DNA of 57,040 nucleotides. It comes from an uncultured Acidimicrobiales bacterium. GTDB taxonomy: Bacteria; Actinomycetota; Acidimicrobiia; Acidimicrobiales; SZUA-35. Positions 39,246 to 47,825 of this stretch are shown one piece after another. The notes below the pieces were generated by a model that was not told the origin of the DNA, did not search any database, and saw only the letters and a list, made by a program, of their open reading frames with translations. The position numbers and the translations under genes are program-made. The first letter of the stretch is position 1. Each line of letters opens with the position of its first letter. Where the stretch lies: positions 1-57,040 of the forward strand of contig CALKTH010000088.1 in NCBI GenBank assembly GCA_937997485.1. Direction: 5' to 3'.

Positions 39246-42200
39246 CTAGAACAGCCGAACGGTGGACTTCGCCGTGTCGATCTGGCTGGCCACGGCGCCG
39301 TCGCGCCCTCGGGCAAACCAATTCTCCAGCCGCACTGGGTCCATCGGGCGGCCCAGGTAGAAGCCCTGACCAATGTCGCAGCCCATGCGACGAAGCTCGC
39401 TGGCTTGATCGGGAGTTTCGATGCCTTCAGCGACGACGGTGGCGCCCATGCCGTGGGCCAACTCGATGACGCCGGAAAGCAGGCTGTAGGCGTCTTCGGT
39501 TCGACCGAGCGGATCGACGTACGACTTGTCGATCTTGAGAATGTCGAACGGGACGTCGCGGAGGTGGTTGAGACCGGCGGCGCCGGTACCGAAGTCGTCC
39601 ACGGCGATGGTGATGCCCATGGAACGGAAATTCTCGAGCTGGGAGCGGAGCCAGTCGATGTCGCGCAGCATCGTGGTTTCGGTCAGCTCGATCGTGAGAG
39701 CGCCCGGGTCGGCGCCGCTATCGATGATGATTTGACGGAAGAGATCGAACTCGCCGGGAAGCTCCAGCTGACGAGCGGAGACGTTCACGCCGACGCCCAG
39801 ACCGCGCCCGTCGGGCAGATACGCGTGCCAGTCAGCGAGCTGACGGCATGCAGTTTGCAGCACCCACCGACCCAACTCGGCAATGGCACCGGTTTTCTCG
39901 GCGAGGGGAATGAACGTGGCCGGAGAGACGTGGCCGCGGGAGGGGTGATTCCAGCGCAAGAGCGCCTCGACGCTACGGACGCGCTGGGACGAGAGCGCGA
40001 GCAACGGCTGATAGACGAGTGAGAACTCGCCTCGCTCCAACCCTGGGAGCAGATCCGTTTCCAGCTCGAAACGTTCTGTCGCTTCCTCTCGCATCCACTC
40101 TTCGAACGCGACGACCTCGCGATCCTCGATCTTGGCTCGGCGCACCGCCAGCGCCGCCTCTTCGAGCAAGCCGGTCGCACTCTTGCGACGGTCGTTCGTA
40201 TGAGCGAGGCCGGTCGCCAAACGGAGGTTGTAGGCCCTGCCACCCACCGTGATCGGCTCACGGAAGACATCCATTGCTCGCTGGGCGAAGTCCTTGAGGT
40301 GCTGGCTCGATTCCACGCTGGTGAGGATCACGAAGGAGTCACCGGTGCTGCGGGCCAGCCGATCATCACTTCTCAGGCTGGAACGCAGGCGGGCTGCGAC
40401 CTCGCGCAGCACATCATCACCCGTCTCGAACCCGAGGCTCTCGTTGATGTTCTTGAAATCTCGAATGTCGCAGTGCAGGGCACCGAGGTAGTCATCCGAA
40501 CCGAGCGTCTGGAGCCCTCGCTGGACTTCGTAGAACAGCGTGGATCGGTTGAGGAGGCCGGTGGTCGGGTCGTGAAGCGCTGCGGCGAGCATGCTCTTCT
40601 CGGCTGCGACCTGTTCGGTGATATCCCGAACGCTGACAAGCACACCTTCCTCTCCTGCAATCTGTTCCTGGTTTGAGAACGTCACGATCACGCATCGGGT
40701 CTCCGCCGAGGGTGTCCGGACATCGAGTTGCAGTTGCTTTCCCTCGAGATCGTGAGCAGCGTCCCTGAGGAACGAGTCCAAGTTCTCTGCACTTGTTGGT
40801 GTGAGCAGGCTGCGTACGTCGTTGCCAATGACTTCGGCCGGCTGGAAGCCGAGCATTCGTTCGATGTTCGGGCTCGCAAAGGACAAGCGTCGATCAGGCG
40901 AGACGATGAGGAACACATCGGTGGAGTTCTCGATCATCGAGCGGTAGCGATTCTCCGCTCCAGCAAGCTGCACCTCCGCCATCTTTCGCTCGTGCACATC
41001 GGCGAGACTGAGCAGGACTCCGGCGATCTCCTCGTCCTCTGAGAGGTCACGAACCGTCGCCCCAAACCAGCGGTACTGGCCGTCGCGGTGCATCACTCGA
41101 ACATCGATGGCTTCCGACTTGACGGGATCGGTGAGCAGCGCCCCCACGGTGTCGGCATCCTCCGGGTGGAACCGCTCGAGCGGAGACGTGCCGCAGAAGG
41201 TTGTCTCATCGAGGCCCAGGAGTCTGCGGGACGTGGGCCCCGACATGACACCCGTCTGGGTCGCCGGGTCAACGAGGATCACAAGATCGTTCGAGTCCTG
41301 AACCAGCGCTCGGAAGCGGTGATCGGCTCGCGCCCGATGCGCAGCCTCTCGGGCTTCCACCGCTTGGAGAGCGAGGTCCGTTTGGGTGAGCACGCTCCGT
41401 ACGGCTGGCAGACAACGCGGATCGCACCGCTCTCCCGGCACCGCAACCAAGGCCCACTCGGGATTCAAGGAAAGCCGCAGGAGCAACCAGTTCTGTCGAG
41501 TCTCTTCGATGACGTGGAGGCCATCGGACAACTCGATATCGACCTCTTCGAGAACTCGGCCTGGCAACTGCATGCCGGCAACGGCGAGCATGAGCGGCGG
41601 TGTAGAACTCAGATCGAGAATCGCAATGCAACGTCGGCCGATGATGGCCGCTGCAGAGTCGACCGCCGTTCGAAGAATCTCGTCCCTATCTGCAGCGACG
41701 ACGAGCTGTTCGCCCAAGTTGCGCAATGCGACTTCCCGCCGATGGTCTTCATCCCGGGCACGAATGAGGAGCCCGAAGCGAGCAACAACGGAAGCAACGA
41801 GAACAGCACCGACCGTTCCAGCCCACAGTCCTGTTTCGGTCCTGGTGATCACGTGGAGGAGGCTGGCGACGGCGAGAAAGCCTCCGACAACGGACAGCTG
41901 CAGCAAGCTGATCTCACGTCGTGCGGCAATCACTCCGGGGACAACCATCGAGCGCCCCTTCGTTGCTGATGCAGCAAGAATCAGCGGGAGGAAGGGCAGC
42001 GCGCTCACGAGCAGGATGACCCGATCACTTACCGCTGCGGTCGTGGTTGATGTATCGAGGACCTCGGCCAAGGCGGCCAGCAACATCGAACTCACGAACA
42101 GCCGGAGAACGGGCGTACTTTCCGAGCGACCGAGGAACGCCAGACCGCCCAGAAGCAGAACCGGGACCAACCCCAGAAGCGTGGGTGGCGGAACGAAGTC

Positions 42201-42611
42201 TGTGACGGCCACAACACCAACGGCCAGTCCGACCATCAGAATTCCGGCAACGAAAACCATCGCCTCGAGCACTGATTCCGCGTCGACTTCGCTCATTCGA
42301 GCTCTTGCGATCACGAAGGCAGCAAGCGCCACGAAGCCATAGGCAACGAGGAAGAGTTGGTCAGCGAGGCCGGGTCGCTCGAGTAAGACGCGAGCGCTGT
42401 GGGCGACAGCGAAGAAGAGGGCAGCCCCAGCCACTCCGACGTGCGCCAGCCGCATGGTGGTCGGCTCTCGTCCGGCGGCCACGTTGGACGAGACGACGAC
42501 GCAGACGGTCAGCAGGTAGGCAGCGAGCGCGCCGCTCTCGCCAAACGGCCAGGAGAGAAGGGCGACGGCGGCAAAGGAACTGCAGACTGCGACAAGTCTG
42601 GGGGGCACCAC
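39246..42611 (-). CDS. Membrane PAS-GGDEF-EAL protein, c-di-GMP phosphodiesterase
   Basis: A protein of about 1121 aa: 8 or so membrane helices (about 1-270), a GAF-like region (about 285-430), two PAS domains (about 445-685), a GGDEF domain (about 690-855) and an EAL domain (about 860-1115). The GGDEF active site reads STGDSF (near 755), so cyclase activity is unlikely. The EAL domain is intact: SVEALLRWNHP, VNVSARQLELPG, TIELTETTML, AVDDFGTGAAGL, DILKIDKSYV and VVAEGIETPDQA. It should hydrolyse c-di-GMP. Start uncertain: GTG 42611 suits the first membrane helix, and TTG 42713 is possible. It follows the PLP/acyltransferase gene. Confidence 0.85.
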   Translation of the reverse strand: MVPPRLVAVCSSFAAVALLSWPFGESGALAAYLLTVCVVVSSNVAAGREPTTMRLAHVGVAGAALFFAVAHSARVLLERPGLADQLFLVAYGFVALAAFVIARARMSEVDAESVLEAMVFVAGILMVGLAVGVVAVTDFVPPPTLLGLVPVLLLGGLAFLGRSESTPVLRLFVSSMLLAALAEVLDTSTTTAAVSDRVILLVSALPFLPLILAASATKGRSMVVPGVIAARREISLLQLSVVGGFLAVASLLHVITRTETGLWAGTVGAVLVASVVARFGLLIRARDEDHRREVALRNLGEQLVVAADRDEILRTAVDSAAAIIGRRCIAILDLSSTPPLMLAVAGMQLPGRVLEEVDIELSDGLHVIEETRQNWLLLRLSLNPEWALVAVPGERCDPRCLPAVRSVLTQTDLALQAVEAREAAHRARADHRFRALVQDSNDLVILVDPATQTGVMSGPTSRRLLGLDETTFCGTSPLERFHPEDADTVGALLTDPVKSEAIDVRVMHRDGQYRWFGATVRDLSEDEEIAGVLLSLADVHERKMAEVQLAGAENRYRSMIENSTDVFLIVSPDRRLSFASPNIERMLGFQPAEVIGNDVRSLLTPTSAENLDSFLRDAAHDLEGKQLQLDVRTPSAETRCVIVTFSNQEQIAGEEGVLVSVRDITEQVAAEKSMLAAALHDPTTGLLNRSTLFYEVQRGLQTLGSDDYLGALHCDIRDFKNINESLGFETGDDVLREVAARLRSSLRSDDRLARSTGDSFVILTSVESSQHLKDFAQRAMDVFREPITVGGRAYNLRLATGLAHTNDRRKSATGLLEEAALAVRRAKIEDREVVAFEEWMREEATERFELETDLLPGLERGEFSLVYQPLLALSSQRVRSVEALLRWNHPSRGHVSPATFIPLAEKTGAIAELGRWVLQTACRQLADWHAYLPDGRGLGVGVNVSARQLELPGEFDLFRQIIIDSGADPGALTIELTETTMLRDIDWLRSQLENFRSMGITIAVDDFGTGAAGLNHLRDVPFDILKIDKSYVDPLGRTEDAYSLLSGVIELAHGMGATVVAEGIETPDQASELRRMGCDIGQGFYLGRPMDPVRLENWFARGRDGAVASQIDTAKSTVRLF

Positions 42612-42669
42612 ATGTTCAACATCGGCCCCGTTCGGCCTGCCTAAAGGCAGAAAGCATGGGCTGGTGTAC

Positions 42670-44451
42670 TCAAATTCCTGCCCGCGCCGCCCGGCGCTCC
42701 TTGAGATCCTCAACGCGTTCGATTGATCGAGTGAATTGATTCACCAGGTCGAGGCTCTGAGCCGCTTGCCAGACGTCGCCAAGAATGGCTGTCGAGCCTG
42801 ATCCCATGTAGTGCTTGGACGGCCCTAGTTCCATGAACGGCCGGAGGCCGTCCTTCTCGAATCGCCGGTTGATGCCCTCGAGGACTGCGTCATCCATGCC
42901 AGCGACGATGTATCGCTTACCCCGCACCAGACAATCCAACATCACGGCGCGATAGAGCTGGAGTGCGACGACAGGGTCACGATTGAGCGGGGCCGAGGTG
43001 GCCACTTCAACGGCGGAGTTGAAGTCCATCATGCGGTGAATCCGCGAGTGGGGGCCGGTCAGGGGCAGCGAATGGAAGGTTGCGTAGCCAAGATCTCCTG
43101 GCTCGACGATTCGGAGAACGCCGAGCGGTTCGGCGGCCGAGGGCACCACGACCATGCGCGACATGTCGTCGAACCGACGCACCGACTCAAGACTTCCATC
43201 AGCGTCTGCGAAACCAGCGGCTCGGAAGCTCTCGAGCTCGACAGCGCAGACCGCTTCGAAGTGGTCATCTGCGGGGAGCACGATCTCGTAGGGATGCCGG
43301 GGGTCCAGGATGCGAGCATCTGCGTCTACGACACTCGCCGCTGGAAGCGCGTCGAGGTTGCGCACCACCACTTGCTCGCGGGGCTCCAGGCCGACGGGAA
43401 CGCCGACACCTTCGGCGACGATCGTGCCCGGAACTCGATCGTTGACGATCGTCCGTTCCTCGACGACAGCAACGTCTCGTCCAAACCAGTCGAGAACAAC
43501 GTCGTCCCGTGTGACGGGAGAGGTCTCGCTGTCCGTACCTGGCGTTGCCCTGACAATCTGCGGCCGACCGATCTCGCCGAGCCCCAGGCGTACGGGCGAC
43601 GAAACGTCGTCAGCGTCCGCATGCACGACCTCGGCCAGCACGACACCCAGGTCGTCGAGAGCGGAACGGTGAAGCAACGCCGAGATGCGAGCTGGCTCGT
43701 ATGGCAGGAGCTCCAGACCTCTGTTGATCGACCAGGTCTCGTCCGCGTCGGGCGCATCACCCGGCGCCGCGCCTTCGCCAATCTCACCGAGGTGCAGCTC
43801 TGCGATGGGCTGAGCGCATCGCTCCATGATCGAGCCGAGAGCTTCGATGGAGTGGGCTGCCGAAAACCGAAGCGCTCCCGGAGTTGCGCTCAATCCGATG
43901 AGCCGCTCTCCGGGTAGCGACGCCAATGCCTCCACGATCGTGTCGGCGTCGAGCCCGAGTTCGAGATCTGGGCGGGGTTGTCCGACGTCGACCCTGGCAA
44001 TGAAGACAAGGGTCACGTTCGTCGGCAGGCTCTCCACGAGCCTCAACTCATCCGCGGTGTGGACATGAACGATCAGGTTGTCGCACGGGCCCAACAGCGA
44101 AAGCGCCTGTTCAGCGACAAATGGATGTGTGATCCGTAGGCAGCGGCTGTTCAGATCGTGGCCCCGCAAGAGTTCCGCATTCGCGGGCTCAGATATCGCG
44201 AAGCCAAGGCCAAGTTGCCATACCGCTCGGAGGTTCACGGCGTTCTGCCAGAGCTGCATCGGTGCGTCAAACGCAACCGACGGGAACGCCCGCTGGACTC
44301 CAGCGAGCCGCTCACGAGCCTGGTCGACGCTGGTCGCGACAATCGGCAAGGAAAGCCGGCTTCGCTCTGCGATGGCCCGCACAGTCTCAGAGGTCAGAGA
44401 GTCAAGAACCTTGGAGGCCGGCTCGGTGATATCGATCATGAGTGGCGCCAT
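42670..44451 (-). CDS. Fusion of degenerate PLP type III-fold domain and autoinducer-synthase-like N-acyltransferase domain
   Basis: A 593-aa protein. Residues about 20-270 follow the alanine racemase/ornithine decarboxylase pattern (SLPIVATSVDQARERLAGVQ, VAFDAPMQLWQNAVNLRAVW, LGFAISEPANAELLRGH, LIVHVHTADELRLVESLP, ERLIGLSATPGALRF) but the PLP lysine of the YAVKAN motif is absent. Residues about 275-390 are beta-rich. Residues about 395-593 look like a GNAT/FeeM-LuxI type acyltransferase (ELESFRAAGFADADG, DDMSRMVVVPSAAEPLGVLR, ALQLYRAVMLDCLVRGKRYI and GLRPFMELGPSKHYMGSG). ATG 44451 follows GGAAG; the frame to 44565 is not similar. It precedes the EAL gene. Confidence 0.6.
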   Translation of the reverse strand: MAPLMIDITEPASKVLDSLTSETVRAIAERSRLSLPIVATSVDQARERLAGVQRAFPSVAFDAPMQLWQNAVNLRAVWQLGLGFAISEPANAELLRGHDLNSRCLRITHPFVAEQALSLLGPCDNLIVHVHTADELRLVESLPTNVTLVFIARVDVGQPRPDLELGLDADTIVEALASLPGERLIGLSATPGALRFSAAHSIEALGSIMERCAQPIAELHLGEIGEGAAPGDAPDADETWSINRGLELLPYEPARISALLHRSALDDLGVVLAEVVHADADDVSSPVRLGLGEIGRPQIVRATPGTDSETSPVTRDDVVLDWFGRDVAVVEERTIVNDRVPGTIVAEGVGVPVGLEPREQVVVRNLDALPAASVVDADARILDPRHPYEIVLPADDHFEAVCAVELESFRAAGFADADGSLESVRRFDDMSRMVVVPSAAEPLGVLRIVEPGDLGYATFHSLPLTGPHSRIHRMMDFNSAVEVATSAPLNRDPVVALQLYRAVMLDCLVRGKRYIVAGMDDAVLEGINRRFEKDGLRPFMELGPSKHYMGSGSTAILGDVWQAAQSLDLVNQFTRSIERVEDLKERRAARAGI

Positions 44452-44474
44452 AAAAGATCTTCCAGTTGGAGGTG

Positions 44475-44496
44475 CAGCCACCCGGTTGGGTGGCTG
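44475..44496 (-). promoter_or_regulatory. 9-bp perfect stem-loop in the leader of the PLP/acyltransferase gene
   Basis: On the transcript CAGCCACCC and GGGTGGCTG pair perfectly around the loop AACC. The hairpin ends 23 bases before the ATG at 44451, just before GGAAG. It could act as an attenuator or translational control element. The flanking sequence (GGATACCGA...) was checked by eye for c-di-GMP-I riboswitch motifs, but the characteristic core was not found. Confidence 0.45.
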
Positions 44497-44649
44497 TCGG
44501 TATCCGTGTTCGCCGCCTGGAGTGACTCTATGGAAGCGAGATTGTCGCGCGAATGAGCAAAACATGCCTCTCGCGTGGCGTTGATTCGCCTACATTTTCG
44601 CCACTCGTGGTTGCGTCCTAGTTTTGATCCGAAGGTCTCGGCACGCGAC

Positions 44650-44678
44650 TTGGCCGAGTTTGGGCCCCGATCTAAGCT
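44650..44678 (+). promoter_or_regulatory. Promoter of the thiolase gene
   Basis: TTGGCC (44650-44655) and TAAGCT (44673-44678) are separated by exactly 17 bases, a good sigma-70-type actinobacterial promoter. It lies about 100 bases before the thiolase ATG. Confidence 0.45.
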
Positions 44679-44780
44679 CTCGGGTCACGCGAACCGTCTG
44701 ATCTCCTGTTGTGCGCCGAGTCCCGACCTCGAGCCACCGACCCGACATCGGACCCAAACAGCTATCAGAAGGAGACCACG

Positions 44781-45974
44781 ATGGAGAACGCCGTCATCGT
44801 CGATGCCGTCCGCACCCCCATGGGCAAGCGCAACGGAAGCCTGAGTGGTTGGCACCCCGCCGACCTCGCGGCCGAGGTCCTCAAGGCCCTCGCCGAGCGC
44901 AACGACCTCGATCCCGAAATGGTCGACGACGTGATTATGGGTTGTGTGATGCAGGTGGGCGCTCAGGCGCTGAACGTGGGCCGCAACGCCGTGCTGACCG
45001 CCGGCTGGCCTGAGACGGTGCCCAGCACAACGGTTGACCGTCAGTGCGGCTCTTCGCAGCAGTCCGCCCACTTCGCCGCCCAGGGCGTGATGGCCGGCGC
45101 GTACGACGTCGTCATCGCCGCAGGCGTCGAGGTCATGAGCCTTGTGCCGATGGGCGCCTCGGTCATGACCAAGGACGTGGGCTTTGCCTTCACCGATGCC
45201 ATGAACGAGCGATACGCCGACGTTGGTGGCCTCGTCCCGCAGGGCATCGGCGCCGAGATGATCGCCGACAAGTGGGGCATCTCCCGCGAGGACCTCGACA
45301 CCTACGCCATGCAGAGCCAGTCCCGTGCCGCCCAGGCTCGTGACGAGGGTCGCTACCAGAACGAGATCATCCCGGTCGCCGAGAAGATCCTCGACCGGGA
45401 GAACGGCAAGGTGATCGAGACCGGCGAAATGGTCACCACCGATGGCGGTATCCGTGAGAGCTCAATGGAGAAGCTGGCCAGCCTGAAGCCGGCCTTCAAG
45501 CCCGACGGCAAGGTCACGGCGGCGAACAGCTCACAGATCACCGACGGCGCCGCCGCTGTGCTCATCATGAGCGAGAGCAAGGCCAAGGAGCTCGGCCTCA
45601 AGCCTCGAGCCCGTTTCCACAGTTTTGCCCTCGCCGGCGTCGACCCCGTCACCATGCTCACCGGCCCGATTCCCGCCACCACCAAGGTCTACGAGAAGAG
45701 CGGCCTGACCTCCGAGGACATCGATGTGTTCGAGGTCAACGAGGCGTTCGCTTCCGTGGTCCTCGCCTGGGCGAAGGAACACAACCCGGACATGGAGAAG
45801 GTGAACCCGAACGGTGGCGCCATCGCTCTCGGACACCCGCTCGGCTGCTCCGGCGCCCGGCTCATGACCACCATGCTCAACGAGCTGGAGCGCACCGACG
45901 GGCGCTACGGCCTGCAGACGATGTGTGAGGGCGGCGGCATGGCCAACGCCACCATCATCGAGCGCATGGACTGA
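44781..45974 (+). CDS. Acetyl-CoA C-acetyltransferase (thiolase II)
   Basis: A 397-aa thiolase. The nucleophilic Cys is in TVDRQCGSSQQ, and the general-base His in GGAIALGHPLGCSGARL and the second Cys in QTMCEGGGMANA complete the active site. NEAFASVVLAW matches the thiolase N-E-A-F motif. Start ATG 44781 follows AGAAGGAGA. Steroid/fatty-acid thiolases of Actinobacteria share this length. It may act in beta-oxidation or acetoacetyl-CoA synthesis, and the region gives no neighbour pathway. Transcription probably ends at the large hairpin 46033-46076. Confidence 0.94.
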   Translation: MENAVIVDAVRTPMGKRNGSLSGWHPADLAAEVLKALAERNDLDPEMVDDVIMGCVMQVGAQALNVGRNAVLTAGWPETVPSTTVDRQCGSSQQSAHFAAQGVMAGAYDVVIAAGVEVMSLVPMGASVMTKDVGFAFTDAMNERYADVGGLVPQGIGAEMIADKWGISREDLDTYAMQSQSRAAQARDEGRYQNEIIPVAEKILDRENGKVIETGEMVTTDGGIRESSMEKLASLKPAFKPDGKVTAANSSQITDGAAAVLIMSESKAKELGLKPRARFHSFALAGVDPVTMLTGPIPATTKVYEKSGLTSEDIDVFEVNEAFASVVLAWAKEHNPDMEKVNPNGGAIALGHPLGCSGARLMTTMLNELERTDGRYGLQTMCEGGGMANATIIERMD

Positions 45975-45991
45975 TCGAGTCCAACACACAT

Positions 45992-46076
45992 GAGCACCTG
46001 ATCACGGTGCTCGCCATACACCTCTGAGCGTTCTGCCACCTCGGAGTCCGGCCCTGGCCGGACTTCCAGGTGGCAG
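45992..46076 (+). terminator. Two stem-loops after the thiolase gene
   Basis: The first, GAGCACC (45992-45998) and GGTGCTC (46006-46012), has a seven-base loop. The second, larger one has outer arms CTGCCACCT (46033-46041) and AGGTGGCAG (46068-46076) and inner arms GTCCGGCC (46046-46053) and GGCCGGAC (46056-46063). The two parts of its stem are separated by CGGA/TTCC, which can pair in part, so it is an almost continuous stem of about 20 bp. No T-run follows, as is common for actinobacterial terminators. It may also serve the next gene as a leader. Confidence 0.6.
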
Positions 46077-46099
46077 ACGTGTGTGTAGGCTTTGGCGCA

Positions 46100-46525
46100 G
46101 TGAGCGATTTCGAACCCACCACGGATTTCTCGGGGAACATCGACGACGACGACACGCCGATCCAGACCGAGGCCGGCCTTCGAGACGAGGCCGTGCAAGC
46201 CAAGCGAAAGCTGGTCCTGCGAGTCACGACCGTGGTGGCGGGAATCGTGCTGATCCTCAGTGGATTCCCCATCATCCGCAGCATCATCGCCGTCGCTGCG
46301 TTCTACGTGCTGCTCGCACTTGGCATCAAGATCTTGGGCGCGTTCGCTCGTCCGATACCCGAGGCTCCTCCGCCCGGTGAGCTCCGCAAGGTGAAGCTCA
46401 CCTATCGCTGTCCAAGCTGTGGCGCTGAGCTCCGGATGACCCTCGCGAACGACACCGTTCCCGCTCCTCCTCGGCACTGCGCCGACGAGATGGAGCTCAC
46501 CACCGACCTTGAGGACATTCTCTGA
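46100..46525 (+). CDS. Small membrane protein with C-terminal zinc ribbon-like segment
   Basis: A 141-aa protein: an acidic N-terminus (DFEPTTDFSGNIDDDDTP), two membrane helices (VVAGIVLILSGFPIIR, SIIAVAAFYVLLALGIKIL), then a soluble tail with YRCPSCGAELRM and a later HCADEMEL. Three cysteines and a His could hold zinc. Small two-helix proteins of this type recur in Acidimicrobiia, but their function is not established. GTG 46100 is chosen because the region before it has no similarity and lies in the hairpin region. Confidence 0.7.
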   Translation: MSDFEPTTDFSGNIDDDDTPIQTEAGLRDEAVQAKRKLVLRVTTVVAGIVLILSGFPIIRSIIAVAAFYVLLALGIKILGAFARPIPEAPPPGELRKVKLTYRCPSCGAELRMTLANDTVPAPPRHCADEMELTTDLEDIL

Positions 46526-46756
46526 TCAACAGCCGAAACTCGCTGTATTCGGGTGTTGCCATGTCCCCCGGGGACAAACCCACAGGCTGTGGACAAGGTT
46601 GTGTCGAGTAACCTTCCCGCAACCTTGAGGCGATCTTGACGTTCGGTGAGACACAAAAGTGAACATCCCGACGCATCAACCGCACATTGTCACCCGGGTG
46701 AGCGCTCCGCCGACACAGAAGCGAAGCGCGATGCTCAGATCTCTCTCAGCAGAAGA
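46526..46756. other. Intergenic region before crgA end
   Basis: A 231-base region between the stops of the two-helix membrane protein (plus strand) and crgA (minus strand), so convergent. It contains one DnaA-box-like 9-mer (TGTGGACAA, 46588-46596) but no gene. Confidence 0.5.
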
Positions 46757-47056
46757 TCAGCGGTATTGCGTGGCGGCAACAATGCCACCGAGCACCAAAC
46801 CGAGGCCTCCGAGGAGGTACCAGTTGCTCGGTCCGGCGGGCAGTACGTCGACGTAGTTCAGCAAGATCATCAGCGTGCCAAGCCCGAGCATGGCAAACAT
46901 CGCCACCGGCAACCACGCCGGTGAGGACCCTGGCATGCGCATGGCTGCCTTGGGGTCGAAGTCATCGGACACGCCAGCGGCTTGTTCGATCTTGGTTTCG
47001 GTGGAGCGAGTTCCCTTGGGGGTGACTCGGCTCTTGCTGGGATCGTGTCTGGCCAT
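46757..47056 (-). CDS. crgA: Cell division protein CrgA
   Basis: A 99-aa protein with a charged, cytoplasmic N-terminus and two membrane helices (AWLPVAMFAMLGLGTLMILL, NWYLLGGLGLVLGGIVAATQ) joined by NYVDVLPAGPS. This is the CrgA layout of an actinobacterial protein that recruits or stabilises the divisome (FtsZ/FtsQ/FtsI partner). Its location near pknB and the trpG/pabA-type gene is the usual mycobacterial order. The ATG at 47056 is used because the upstream frame is a shadow of the amidotransferase gene. Confidence 0.9.
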   Translation of the reverse strand: MARHDPSKSRVTPKGTRSTETKIEQAAGVSDDFDPKAAMRMPGSSPAWLPVAMFAMLGLGTLMILLNYVDVLPAGPSNWYLLGGLGLVLGGIVAATQYR

Positions 47057-47125
47057 CGCTGGGAGAGGATAGCGGCTGGAAGAAATGGGAGCGGTGCACT
47101 TGGGTCGGCGACCTAGGCTCGTTCC

Positions 47126-47785
47126 ATGCCGGCACGCATCCTGGTGATCGACAACTACGACTCGTTCGTCTACATCCTCGTTCAGTACTTGGGCGAGCTC
47201 GGAGCCGAACCGATCGTGGTTCGCAACGACGAAAAGACCATGGAAGAGCTGATCGCTCTTGAGCCCGACGGCGTTCTGATCTCGCCCGGCCCCGGCACAC
47301 CGGACGATGCAGGGCTCTCCCTCCAGATCATCGAGCACTTCGCCGGCTCACTTCCCGTCTTCGGCGTGTGCTTGGGGCACCAGTGCATCGGCCAGCTCTA
47401 CGGCGGCGACGTCGTTCGGGCGCCGGAGCTGATGCATGGCAAGACCAGCGTCATGAGCCACGAAGACACCGGAGTGTTCACCGGGCTGCCAAATCCGCTC
47501 GAGGCCACCCGCTACCACTCACTCGTCGTCGAGCGCACCACCAAGCCCGAGGTGCTCGAGATCACCGCCGAGACGCGTGACGGCATCATCATGGGATTGC
47601 GCCACACCGAGCTCGACGTCGAGGGAGTGCAGTTCCACCCCGAGAGCGTGCTCACGGTTGCCGGCAAGCAGCTCCTCACCAACTTCTTGAACCGCTGCCA
47701 GCCCACCGCCGCTGAACCTGCCGCTCACTGTCGCCAACCACTCACCAGACGCATTCGAGCGCCCCGACCGGCGACTGGTAGGTAG
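47126..47785 (+). CDS. Glutamine amidotransferase (anthranilate/aminodeoxychorismate synthase component II)
   Basis: A 219-aa class I amidotransferase. The nucleophile Cys is in [12 protein letters not shown] and His-Glu is in [30 protein letters not shown] and [11 protein letters not shown] are family marks. It supplies ammonia to a chorismate-using partner in tryptophan or folate synthesis. It is the TrpG/PabA group, often found between crgA and pknB in Actinobacteria. The C-terminal 30 residues are basic and unlike the family, and read past the usual end. Confidence 0.93.
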   Translation: MPARILVIDNYDSFVYILVQYLGELGAEPIVVRNDEKTMEELIALEPDGVLISPGPGTPDDAGLSLQIIEHFAGSLPVFGVCLGHQCIGQLYGGDVVRAPELMHGKTSVMSHEDTGVFTGLPNPLEATRYHSLVVERTTKPEVLEITAETRDGIIMGLRHTELDVEGVQFHPESVLTVAGKQLLTNFLNRCQPTAAEPAAHCRQPLTRRIRAPRPATGR

Positions 47786-47825
47786 TGGGTGTCTGACACC
47801 AAACACTCACCAGACGAGCGGAGAG

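Larger units (their letters stand above)
44452..44780. other. 329-base divergent intergenic region
   Basis: It lies between the PLP/acyltransferase gene (minus) and the thiolase gene (plus). It holds the hairpin at 44475-44496 and the thiolase promoter at 44650-44678. No gene is supported. Confidence 0.6.

Noticed and set aside
46588..46596. DnaA-box-like TGTGGACAA as part of an origin
   Set aside because: A single 9-mer is expected by chance about once in 100 kb on both strands; no cluster of boxes, and no AT-rich part or dnaA/dnaN genes.
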